Positions 37,301 to 48,955 of a stretch of 64,000 bases of DNA are shown here, piece after piece. A program made the position numbers and the translations under genes. The notes beneath the pieces were generated by a model, which saw nothing but the letters and a program-made list of their open reading frames with translations, was not told the origin of the DNA and made no database searches. Position 1 is the first letter of the stretch, and each line of letters opens with the position of its first letter. Origin of the DNA: Sclerodactyla briareus (lineage: Eukaryota > Echinodermata > Holothuroidea > Dendrochirotida > Sclerodactylidae); the NCBI GenBank assembly GCA_026419785.1, contig JAODTK010005645.1:1-64000 (forward strand), read 5' to 3'.

Positions 37301-40300
37301 ATCGGACACTATTAACGAATGATCCCATAACGAGCTCTAAAATACTTTCATTAGGACTGGCTAGTCTGAACTCCCGTCAACTTGTAAAATAGCATTTGCA
37401 TATTTCAATATTGTTTTCGGAACTCCTAACAGGGTCACTCACCTTAGAGAGTGACATCTATTCTAATCCCAATCCCCAACCTATAATATGTAAAAATGAA
37501 CTTGAAACTCGACAGAAACTGCATAAAATAGAATTTCTAGCCATACAACAGCAAGTGCACAACTAGGAAATATCTCGGGAGCACTGATCATCGCCATCAC
37601 AACACCCACACGGTCTTGAAGAGCTATTCACTTCTTATCATATCCCGCTATTCAGTTCAATCTCTAAACGTTTGCTATCCCCTCCAACGCCTAGCCTGGT
37701 TTTTCACATGTATTCCGATTCTCTGCGATTCGCACAATTCCGTTAATATTGCAACGAGATCGTCGTAGGTCCCTGACCAATGGTCGACGTTATCTGCTTT
37801 CCAATCTCCCCACCATTCTCAGATACAATTTGCGGACTCGTTCACCGCCCCCTGTGCAAGTTAATGTCAAGACCAATCTACAAACAAATGTTCCGAAAGC
37901 CCCCGCCGTTTGCCGCCATCACAAGTATAATACTCGATACTTATTATTCTTATATTCAGCCGTGGTATACTGAGCTCATTAGGACTGGAAACTCTCGCTT
38001 CTGCTTTGAGATATAAACTAGTTAAAATAGTTTTGCACCTCCTTGACGCAATTTAGACGTACCGTACACGAATGAAAGGCCAAAACCTTAGGCGTCCTCG
38101 TGGAGCCAACGATAGTGCTGATTGCCGGCGTTCTGCATCTACATAGACAGATTCATCACGCATTTCACACAATTTTTCCTCATATACCCACTGAAAGAAG
38201 GTTGTGTACAATCACCCGACAAAATCACATAGTCCAGTTGAAATACGATTTTTTTTTTTTGGTCTATTGATGTATAATTTTTTAGAAAATCATAGGGAAA
38301 ATTACATGTATTTTATTTATTGCACTCGGGATCCCCAAAGGGATTATACCGCTATATGCATTTTATATCTCCTTTAATCTTAACTTCGAACATCAGTTTT
38401 TCAAATTGTAATGGTTCTAGACAACTGTCTATATGTCCTAGAATTGCATCAGCTTTGGCTTGTTTTTACTGGGCACGTCGGATGCGCGAATAAGGCAGAA
38501 TCAGCGCAACGCGCAGGCGATTTCTCCCAGAAATAGGCGGATCCGCGAATCGCGTGTCGCGTAGGTATTTATAAGTCACGCTACTAGCGAAATGAAATTT
38601 AGCAGGGGGTGGGCCTGATGATCGTCTATTTAGCGCGGAAACAGACAAGAAAATTTATGGCGCCTGTAAGTCCTCCTGGAGCGAGAGCACATCAAATGCA
38701 GCAGATGCCCATTTGTAAATTAATCAATATTGATCAAACAAACATAGCAACGACTATGGGGCCTGTTTATGGATACTTATGTCGTCCCCCCTTGGAGATT
38801 TTTCATCAATCGTAGGGAATGGCACTGGTACGGTGACATAGCCTCCGCTTGGCAAATGGTCCTTTCCAACTCATTTTCTGATCAGAGAGAAATACTGAAT
38901 TTTCCCGGAATTGAATCGGATATTGAACTCGCCCAGTAGTTCTGGCATTATTTCAGGCTTTGCTTCTCAGTCTGCGGTTTTCGTCGGACCCGCGAAAAAA
39001 AACGTCCATTCGCGTTTTCGTCCTATGACACGTGCAAGTGAAAATGGACGCTATGCGAAAAACAGTCTGTTTCGCGTATTCACCTATTACGCGTATGATT
39101 GCAGTAAAAACAATTATTATTAACATGAAGACCAACTATTTGGGTGTCTCCTTCCGAAATACTATACCTCTGATAATAGTACGTGTTTTTTTTCAACATT
39201 TCCAAACATTACACTCAGCTGTGAGTACTAATGTAATATAGCTCAGATTACGACCCGGAGACGTGCAACAGTCTCACACGTTACACGTGTCATAGACAGG
39301 TGTGAAGTTGGTGTTATGAATAAATTCACACATACGCACGGGGCGGCGCCAACGACTTATTATCGCAAGCTCGTCAGGGCTCCAGCATCACGTCTGTATT
39401 CATGTCAAAAACAAATGCGGAAGCGACGCAATCTGTTGTTAAACCACTGATGCGCGTTAGTTTTATTAAAGATTTCTGTATAGAGGATCTGGATTAGAGA
39501 TGACGCTATTTGATGCATTCCTTAGCACATGGAATGTGGCCTGTCAATGACGTTAAGCAGGCGGACATCATTGTCCCCCCCACTATGATTTATTTTTGCG
39601 CGCTCTAACAAGTACCCAAGTCCAAATTGTGAAAGAATGAAACTGAGCTCTACGGTTCTATATTTTGTGGAAGGTCTCATAGCAATTCAATGAAATAGCC
39701 ACTGAAATCGGCGAAATCATTTGCCATCGATTTCAGTGGAGAGCGGACCCAGTTTAGCGATGATGGAACAGAATTTGTGAGAGATTTTCATCTCTGACTC
39801 ATGGTCCGTAGCCAGTTTTCTATTCTATATTTATAACCAATATGAGGTTAAACGGATGTTGTACCATTACTATTAGTTCCTCGAACCTGTGAGAATATCG
39901 TAACAAGTTGTTCTTAGCAGCACTACAAATACTTTTATCGTGATATAGTGTTTACCTGGACGCACTTCTGATCATCTGGTGGGTGATGTTATCGCTGCCT
40001 TTGTGCATTTTGATTGGTGTTGTAGCGTGTGGGCCGATGTTCTTCGAGAATACACTGTTGTACACTTTCTTTACACGTTTGTAGTTTATTTGCAGGTTTT
40101 CTCCGACTTTTGTTATCCTTGATCTTGGGTTCGCTCAGGAATAGCGAATAAGCGATCGGCCAAAGCGAATTCCCCAGACATTAACTGTGCGCGAGATTCG
40201 GACGCTTCGCGTAGCAAATAAAAAACAAATCAGTAGTTACTGGCACAGCTCACAAAAAGTCATATTGCCGCGTTGCAACCATGGCTGTTTGTTGCTGACG

Positions 40301-41184
40301 ATCCGACTCTGAAGACAGCTCTTAGAATTTCCCTACAATACTTAGACACCCCTGGAAGATGCCTAGACCTTAACCCCAACAAACTTGTTGATAGATCGCC
40401 AATTTGTTCTGATCAAAAGCGATGGTCCTATGTTTGGAGAAATTCAGAGCATATTATGTCTTTCCAGCCACTCATCACAATAGGATGGGCGGCAGAATAA
40501 TTTTTCAGCGTTACGAAGGTGAGGTAAGCAAAAAAAAGTTTTTATTATGGCCGGGCTGATTTGGGTTCCCGTGTTAGGAGAGCGAAACACATTGGCAGGA
40601 GTCGGCGAACTCGATCTGAGTAATGACCCTGATGTTATACGTTGCCATTGCGTGTAGTAGAAAAGATCAAGAGGTTTTCGACGAGATCAGGCGGGAAAGT
40701 TAATGCTCATTATTAACCCCTGGACCGACTAGTTGCTCAGATGAAATCGAGGGCAGGGATGTAACCAATCCAAACCTTGCCTCATGGGGCCGTCATTTTA
40801 AGTTCCCATCTGAAAGGCAATCAGTGAAACCCAGGACCCGAGCCCCGTCTCTCGAAACATGGAGGAGCGGTAGTTCAAGTTCAACGTGATGCTACATTCA
40901 ACAGACGAGATCAGGGCAAAAATAATCCCGTAACAAACCCAAGTAACTCCAGAAAGTCCATTGCACCACAGCGGAACCCTGAAGTTGAAGACCAAGACCT
41001 CGCCTTTCTATCGCAACTGCAAGTAAGACCATGCCTAGTGTAACACTCATTTGCACACCCGTCAGTCGAACAATAGTTTATACATCTAAACCACAGCACC
41101 CAATAGAGGTAAGGAACATGCACATCAACATGGATTCGGTGAGCTACAGTGTTTGCTGAATGATTGTTTATTTCAAACCACATA

Positions 41185-41366
41185 CTAGCACCAGAGTTGC
41201 AGCCTCTTTAAAGGGCTATGTCCTCGTCAGCCTTGGTAATTGCGGCCTGTTGCAGCGCGCGCGTGAACTGCAGGAGGAAAACCATGAAAAATCCTTATTC
41301 CTCTTTCGTTCTATGAATAGGGAAGCCGGGAATTCTCAAAGGTCGCAAAGCAGAAAACATTGTGTA
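41185..41366 (+). CDS. Open segment ending in a consensus splice donor, copy 2
   Basis: A frame is open from an acceptor-like GAGTTGCAG (ends about 41198) to ACGG|GTAAGT at about 41366, reading ASLKGYVLVSLG near its start and LQEENHEKSLF in the middle. It is the only open frame of the three. In copy 1 the matching segment is shifted and stopped in this frame, so if coding, copy 1 is a pseudogene. The acceptor has a poor pyrimidine tract. No domain is recognised. Confidence 0.15.
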
Positions 41367-43599
41367 ACGGGTAAGTACACGATTTTCATTCCTCTGAGCC
41401 ATGGGAAAAATTTGCAAATATATCGACCTTAAAAATAATAAAAACGAGGATTTAGAAGACAGTTCAGGTAAGGATTGAATCTGTCCGTACAGAATGCATA
41501 TCGTTTTGGGTTAACTATGCAAATACCCTCGGGGAAAGAAAGCATTGCGCATCAAACGGAACAATTACATCACTCAGTAATTCCACCTTCTGTCAACCAG
41601 TCATCAAAAACATGATGACCTGAGAGATGAATATCCCATCCATTATACTATCTGTCGACCTCAAATGACTGTTTACCCGTGTACTGTATTATTTATTCCA
41701 AGAGGAACTTGATTGGTATATCCCATGACCCGGATACAGGGAAATGATGTTCTTGAGGAGAGGACTTTTACTGCTGTGGTACAGTCTAACGAAACTGTAA
41801 AATACCTAATACTTAACATGTGCCGTTGAAATGATCACCAGTAATGCACACCATATTGAACCTGCATACGAAGGAAGCTTTCTGGAACAGTAAGGTGCAG
41901 ATGCTTGTGGTTAGGTAAATGTCCAGCCAAGCCTCTGTAGCACATGCGCTCTAGTCTTGAGATTCGTAATCGATCCCTCTTTTCCACTGCTCTCTGCGAA
42001 CACTAGTGCTTCTCGTTTCGGTTCTCCGCCGTGTCTCTCATTCGTCACATTTCTTCCGTGACTGTAAGAATTTTCTAGCTCAGAAATCCATCTGGTGCTA
42101 CACTCTCCGGTAGCGCCTGTCAAATATTCGCCTCGAAAAACAGGTGGTAATTTCAATAATGTGTTATTTCGATATGTCCCTGTCATCAGAGAAGCATGGC
42201 TCCTGCTCAACCTTTGTTAGTTTCCTTTCGCCTTTCGATGATGCCTCTTTGATTGAATCGTGTTAGAACCTGCTTGAAGAATACATTTTAGTTACCAATT
42301 TTGTAATAGCTGCTTGTCTGACAAAATACATGCCTAATTTTAGTTCAAACATATTCACATAATAATCGGAGCTACCATGAAATTGATCAATTCTCTCTCC
42401 TCATGTCAATTCTCAACTATTTTGACAGTATTTTCCTTATAATACCTTAATCACGGATTCCTTTCCCAAACGAACTGATCAATTAAGAGTCCAGGATAAA
42501 AGTATATGTTGTTATTTCAAATAAAGTATACCCAGAGGTCCGTCCGCTGTTTCCGACGGTCTATAATCTATCAAATAGGAAGCATTGAGAAGCCTTCTGT
42601 GGACCCTTTCTTTTTTTTCTTCGAAGAAAAAGGTCATCAAATCCCTGTATCTATGCCCGATGGCATGAACAGACTAAAAGTAGTTGAACGCATTGTCTTA
42701 TGAATTAGACAAACTCTTACATTCAACGTGTGGAGCAGTATCTAAATGTGACTATGTGGTTTCTTACATTTAATCGTAATAACCCCGGGGTCCGAAGTGA
42801 AGGAAACAAAACTGCAATCTTGGTACAGTTCAAAAGTGTCGATTGTTTCCTTCCGTAATTTTTAGTATTATTGTTCGACTCATTAATTAACTTAACTTCT
42901 GAAAGTTGTCATCACACTGCAGTTCTAACGATAATATGGACCATTGGTATGTGGAACACAATTAACCTCCAGTAGTTGGATCAATATTATGTACTAACTA
43001 CCAGAAATGACGTGTAATGGACCCAATTTTTACCTCTAGATGGATAGTCATCATTGTTCAAGGCAAGCTCGTTTATATTGTCCTTATTGAAAGTGGAGTT
43101 TTCTCTAGGCTGTTTAGAATTCAAGTCATGCTACATAGAGTCGGCATTTATGAGCAGTAAGTAGTAGACGCTCTACCAGAGGTCACGTTATGACAAGAGT
43201 GGGGTTCTTGGAATATGGTATCGGGAAGACTGTAGACATCGCAAAACGACTACGCCTGTATTGGGGAGTTTGACGATGAACTCCAGGGAATGATTTTGTG
43301 TGGGTTGTCGAAACACTCTCCCAATGATCAATTGATAGTTTTGCTGGAAGAAAGAAATTGTTGAATAACACTCTGGAACAGGGAAGGGGAAGCGCAGAAA
43401 CTAGATTCGCGCTTTGTCAGGAAAACGGATTATTCGTCAGTTAGTGAGCTAGCTATTTTTCAATTCATGCTAGAACTTTTCGTTGACACCAAGCATACGA
43501 TTTTAGTCTTCAGTTGGTAGCTCGCACAACACAAAGACATTAATTTTTGTTTACTCTTCAATCAAATAGTAAACATTTGCACGCCATGGGACTTCTAGT

Positions 43600-43850
43600 T
43601 AAATAATAGCGTCTGGTAGGCGCCAATACCTGTAATAGATATCCGACAATTAGGTGATGTGAGGTCGATAACTATAGAAGGGATCCGACAAATAGATGAG
43701 TGTAGGCTCCAATTATAATAGATGTCCGTCAAAAAGGTGAGTATAGGCCTCAAATAATAGAGTCGTTATCCGGAACAAAGGGGTGAGTGGCGCACCACTT
43801 ATTCGACAAGTAGCGAAGTTTAGGCTACAATAACTAAAATCACTGGATTC
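43600..43850 (+). repeat. Minisatellite inside copy 2, unit 42-46 bp
   Basis: About five degenerate units, including the 20-mer CCGACAAATAGATGAGTGTA, which is identical to one in the copy 1 array. The unit number and the unit variants differ from copy 1, so the array has changed length or drifted since the duplication. Confidence 0.7.
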
Positions 43851-45447
43851 AAACGATTCGAACTACAGTGAGTAAGAGTGACAAACTCATTTATGGAGCT
43901 CACGAGAATGACACCATGATGACTGCTACCCATGCTGCCATGAGGACATCAGCATTTGGTATACTTGGTTATTTATTTGTTGTCCCCTGTATATACCACA
44001 ATGTGAATGAAAGTCTCCCGAAAAGCCACATGATAGCGTAACAAAGCGGGAGACTCCCTGTAAGAAAAAGAAATGAAAGGTGAAAAGAAATATTTGCAAA
44101 CTTATTGTGACTATTAGATAACTACAGTACACCACCAAAGTCAGAACGTATCAATTACCAAAATAGACCAAACGTCGTATCAAGAGTGATCAATGCCTTT
44201 CAGTATCTTTCAAGAATTTCATTGATCAGGTACTTACTATTCTAAAAGTTATTGTTCACTCTGTTTCGCCTCTGTGAGTGAATTCCATACGTTGGCATCA
44301 CGACGTTTTGGGCTGAACATTTAATTGTACAGTGATGTGCATTGTCGGTTATTATAGTGGTGCACCTCAGCATTCTGGTAAAGTATTCATTGAATGCCAC
44401 GGGTCAAAGGTCCCCATGCCATGTTATATAGGCGAGAATCGAGAATATCGATAGTCGGATTATGTCTTCTATGTGAGTAGTTTAAGACTTTTGAAAAGGC
44501 GGCTCGTTAGTATGTTCTCGTGAACTGACATGTGAACTTGAAATGTTGTGGCATGGAAGTTTGGGTTCGAAAAAATTTCAACCCTAGGGGCGATTTTAAC
44601 CTTCGGAGATGTGCTCTTCCAGGTGGAGCTTCTATGGATAAAAACGTGTGGATGTTTCACTGACATGCCACCCATAGTGATATCTATATCCCAGCTGAAG
44701 TTTCTACAGCGATTGAAAAGCAATAGCTCAAGTTTTACCCAAATTGAGGCGACAGCTTTTTACTTGCAAACCAAGATTTTAACTTATCAAGCCCGGATGA
44801 TATGTATAGATGTAAGAAAGTTTACATGCATATTCAGTGATTCGGAAAAAAATATTAAGTATCATCAGCAATAAGGTAATAAATATTGGCAATTTTTAGA
44901 CGTGGCAGAGGAGTTGACGTTATAAGATACAAGGGCCCAGTATTTTCTTGCAGTGCTACATCATAACAACTAGAAGGAATGGTTTTTACGCCTGAATTCA
45001 TAATGGTATGCATAGTTCGTGCATGTGCGGGGGGCATGAAGTTTGAGCTAGGGTGTTGAGAGTGAACGTTTTCGGGAACGGACATAGTGTACATAGTCTT
45101 CCCAGTATTCCCAGAGTATTACAGATTGTCAGTTGAACAACTGTTCCAAAGTGTGGTTCTTCCCTCCAAGATATTCTACCCCCATTTTCATCAACGCCCC
45201 CCACCTCCCGCCCCCCCCCCCCCTCAAGTGCCTGGTTTCCCGCTCAAAATTATCATTGTAGCAATGGTAAGCCTTCAAAATTTATACAACCCCACTTGGA
45301 AATGGACCAGGGCCTTAACTTTACACAACCCCAGTAGGTCAGTGTAAGGACTAGGAGGTCTTGTAATTGATATGTTCCCCTCCAGAGATGGACCCCCACC
45401 ACTTGCGTTCTGATAGATGTCCTCGGACACAAAGTTTCACGGATCGG

Positions 45448-45506
45448 CACACAAACACAAACACACACACAACGCGGCACACCCACACACACATACACAC
45501 ACACTC
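45448..45506. repeat. CA-rich microsatellite
   Basis: Interrupted (CA)n/(ACACAA) sequence. The minus-strand frames through it consist of Val/Cys repeats and are spurious. A poly-C run (45211-45223) lies nearby. Confidence 0.85.
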
Positions 45507-45919
45507 CATACACTGCTTCCTTTTGCTTGCGGCAAGGAGGAATCGAACAAAAAGAAATAACTGAAAAATTGAACATTGTGTACGCGCCATTGGGTTTTTT
45601 TTTTTTTTTACAAGATAAGAGGGGGCACCTTGTTTTCTCAATATTTCATAACCCAGATAGTAGTAGGGGAATCCTTCAGAGATGACTACGTTGAGAAACC
45701 CAATGCTAAAAGAATAATCCTAGTTAGGGCTTTATAATGTTTGACATGGAGGTTAAAACCTCCACTGGTTTGAGGTGCATATCATGTTTTTCGGTCTGTC
45801 TCAGAAACACGTGTGAGAAGCCCGAGACGTGAACGTTTTCTTCTTACGATTCTCGGTGAAAGATTCACAGCGCTGTAGTCAAAGTCTCTGTAACAAGGCT
45901 AATCGCCAAAACATTCCAT

Positions 45920-45935
45920 GGGGGGGGGGGGGGGG
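45920..45935. repeat. Poly-G run (16)
   Basis: An uninterrupted run of 16 G in copy 2. The aligned part of copy 1 (about 35.65-35.7 kb) has no such run, so it arose or expanded after duplication, or is an assembly artefact. Confidence 0.85.
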
Positions 45936-47395
45936 ATTGCCCGCTTGCACCGCCTGAGCAGAGAATATAAACTATGTTCACTGGCTGAAAGAACTGTTCG
46001 TGACTGAACTCAACAGAACAGAACTTGGATTGAACTGCTGAGTACACGCTGTCAGGAACAAAATTCAAAGTACCGAGTTGTAGAAGAATATATGAAGTTA
46101 TTCACACATTATTGGATTTGGCACGCTGGCCACTGTAATGAATCGCCTAAGGCCAAGGGTGATAGACGTTGGGTGCATACTCACCCAGAGTGAAACGGTG
46201 GCGAGTTGTAAGTAGCCAATTATAGTGGTGGAACGAACACCGGCGGGTATAGGAAGAAGTGGGACTCCGAATCACAGAGTTTTGGGTCTTCTTCTTGCTT
46301 CTTATCATGGATGAACCTGCCCAGCCAACTGTGACTATGGAACTTCGTCCCACATACTTGACGCTGTTGACCTCGCACTTTCACGAATAATCACAGATTT
46401 ACACAGATGACGTTACCATGCATCATAGCATATCGACACTGACGTGGTGAATTCATCCTCAAGGAAAGCGCCGAACATACGTCGCCTTACAGAAGTTCTC
46501 CTTGAATGACAGCGCTGTCACGTAGCTCTTCATGAGAAATGTTTTCGACCTCAGGCAGTCGAGAAATAGCCTGCTACCTTCGCAGGGGAATCGCCACAGT
46601 CTGACAGTTGAGACAAGAAATTTCGCGTAATGTGGAGAGAAGCATGGTCTAACATCAAGGAAAACATAGGTTAATGGATCATGGTATGGTTTCGTATTCA
46701 GTTATTCCCAAATAAAATGGAGGATATAGTTATGTGAGATCTCATGCAATTGATAAAATGTTGGGTTATGTTTAATTTATGTCCCTGCAATTAGGTCGTT
46801 TGAAGAAGAATGAATGATGCATATGATGCAGAATGATGCCATGATTTTGCCCCAACCAATGGAACGCAACGTCGTATCTCCTTCTCTTGATCAGTTCGCC
46901 CTGTAGTCAGTGGATTTGTCACTACATGGAGCTCTCAATTATTTCCATATTACTTTTATATAGCCGTGAAATAGGCGCTAGGTTGAAATACAGCGCATTT
47001 CAGTTCAGGCGTGCTTGTTCTGGTGTGATTGAGGTTCTCTCAGGAAACCCTCGAACATACCCGCTGGAACTTCTACATTGCCAGAAGAATGGGGGTCCTA
47101 TAGGTCAAGTTGCTCCGTAATAAGAGGGAATGAAAGTAGTAACTTTAATGGGAGAGGACTGTTTGGTACAAGTACACGACGACAGTTGCATTTCAAACGA
47201 TAAAAGATAGTACAACAAGTATAAGGCTGAGATAACAAGATGGTTATATTACAGTATTCATTGTGTGAATGTGGGTATCAATTAGTACCATTCATGGAGT
47301 CTGGATACGGAAGAAGAAGCATGAGAAGATCGACTTACTCTAGAATGTAACGTACACAGAAAAAACATAAGTGCGTAAAAATCTAGGATAGACCT

Positions 47396-47570
47396 AAGAA
47401 AAAGTTAGTCCAGCAGTTCGTCAGCTTGCTTGACTAACTTTTGCGGAAATAATTCTCTCCTGAAATTCAATTGTGGGCGCTGGACTAACCCACCGCTCGA
47501 AGATTATAGACAACGTTTGTGCAAGACAAAGGCTAGACTAACTAAGATTACACGCTAGACTAACTTCCTC
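47396..47570. repeat. GTTAGTC/GACTAAC cluster, left
   Basis: Five copies of the heptamer in the two orientations. The first pair forms a clear hairpin: AAAGTTAGTCCAGCAG (from 47403) against its near complement CTTGCTTGACTAACTTT (ending at 47440). The remaining three (near 47484, 47534 and 47554) are all GACTAAC preceded by CTGG/CTAGA. Confidence 0.75.
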
Positions 47571-48614
47571 TGCTGAAGTTTTTGACTGGGGCCGGCAGTT
47601 CACCATATTACTGGGCGATTTTGATGTACTTATGGACAACCTTTGGCGCCTAATTTCACCGCCGGTTTGGAATCTCTTTGTTCATCGTGCAGTTTGCAAA
47701 CAAACAGTGTCATATCATTGTTGTGATATGTGCCCATCTTGCAGGTTTTCTTTTTATCCCAGCCAAGTCGCGAGGAATGTTAAAATGAGCCTTGGACGGA
47801 ATTTGAAGACAGCTAATTGTTGAGGGGTGATGGCCATGATATGTCATGTTCGGAATATTTAATGTGTCGCTACAAGTGAAGTCTGGATGGTGTGGGACAA
47901 CTCGATATCCAGAGCAATCAACCCGAACAGACTATCGTCAGTAATGCACAGGGACCTACCTGCACATTCCCGTGGCTGCATTTCCGCGAGTTATAGAACA
48001 TTTTTGGAAGTTAAAGGTGAGCTACCAATCTACAAAAAATAGACAATCGTGTCCCCGAGAAGCACATACTAGAGGATTTGGTTCACTCTAAGGCTAGGAG
48101 ACATTTGTGAAATGAAGATGGGCCTACCGTTGCCGTTTCACTCTCGAGTCGCATTGCCTGCAGATATCAACTTTCCCCCCCCAATGATTGCACCTATCAT
48201 GATATATGCGGTGAACTCGAAGAAGTGAACTGACTGGCCCTAGTTTACCTCGGAGTCTGTGACACTCATGATCACTGTCACACGATCAGCCTGCACGGTT
48301 TCCGTCTGATTTCCCCCCCCCCCCGTGATTCTATTCCACTGTTTATAGCACATTAGTTTAGTATTAATTTTATATCGGTATTTTGCGTTATATTGCCCAA
48401 ATATTTACAAAAAACCGTCAATTGCTACTGAATAAATTTTGCTAAACCACTTGAGTATCGCTTTGTGGTCCCACGAGTTTGTTTCAACGAAGACTAGCAC
48501 ACTCCCTACTGAAAGTAACACCACAAGCAGTGTGGAGAGTTTGGGAGACCAGGCTATCATATTGTCACGCCCGAACGAAAGTGCCATTTTAGCAATCTAA
48601 ATTGCATGTCATCA

Positions 48615-48955
48615 CTTAGTCATAAGTTAGTCAAGCAGATTATTCAAGCTACCAGGACTAACCTCTTAGTCCTAAGTTAGTCGAAAGAGGCACCAGATAG
48701 ACTAACCTAAAACTTAGTCAGTAAATTAGTTCTAGCGCTGATAGGTTTGTCAGCAGCTTGGACTAAACAAATTGCTGATAACCATGTTAGTCTAGCGAGC
48801 TTGACAACTCGCTTGACTAACCATTGTTAGTCTAGCGTGCTTGACTAACTCGCTTGACGCAAGTAAAGATAGTCTAGGCAGCGACCTAAGCCAAAAGTTA
48901 GTCAAACGAGGCACCAGATAGACTAACCGAAAGTTAGTCCAGCGACCAATTATTT
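48615..48955. repeat. GTTAGTC/GACTAAC array, right
   Basis: About ten exact heptamers plus several one-mismatch versions in 340 bases, alternating orientation. The commonest larger form is GTTAGTCTAGCG followed by CTTGACTAACTCGCTTGAC, so each pair can fold on itself. A GAGGCACCAGATAGACTAAC segment occurs twice (about 48687 and 48909), showing that a longer unit of about 220 bases was also duplicated. It lies some 180 bases inside the right edge of the insertion. Confidence 0.8.

Larger units (their letters stand above)
29900..40270 (+). repeat. Large tandem duplication, copy 1 (about 10.3 kb)
   Basis: It is collinear with copy 2. Paired landmarks (copy 1 / copy 2) include CCTGGAAGATGCCTA (30007 / 40359), ATTCTCAA(T/A)GGTCGCAAAGC (30795 / 41333), GTTGTTATTTCAAATAA (32015 / 42508), CCGACAAATAGATGAGTGTA (34201 / 43687), AGAGTGAAACGGTGG (35942 / 46185), ATTGACTTCCAAGGAA (36205 / 49243), GGAGGCTTTTAGA (36750 / 49848), GTTATCTGCTTTCC (37789 / 50778), TTTGCACTCGGG(G)AT (38319 / 51548) and CCTGTCAATG (39540 / 52076). 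Divergence is high and indel-rich. Many open frames inside are not conserved between copies, so I call no gene. Copy 1 alone contains about 1 kb near 32.9-33.95 kb. Confidence 0.85.

Noticed and set aside
40273..40500. VADDPT at 40297 as a reverse transcriptase active site
   Set aside because: No motif A or GVPQGS motif lies upstream, and the matching part of copy 1 does not preserve the frame.
41911..42210. 99-codon minus-strand frame as a gene
   Set aside because: The corresponding copy 1 sequence (about 31.44-31.74 kb) contains several stops in the same register.
43160..43195. tRNA-like GGTAGAGCGTCT on the minus strand
   Set aside because: No acceptable box B follows, and the aligned sequence in copy 1 lacks the motif.
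45253..45641. Minus-strand frames of 96 and 107 codons with Val/Cys runs
   Set aside because: They are translations of the CA microsatellite at 45448-45506.
48615..48955. CRISPR-like array of GTTAGTC repeats
   Set aside because: Repeats are only seven bases, occur in both orientations and have irregular spacing; no spacers of uniform length, no leader and no cas genes; the context is animal DNA.
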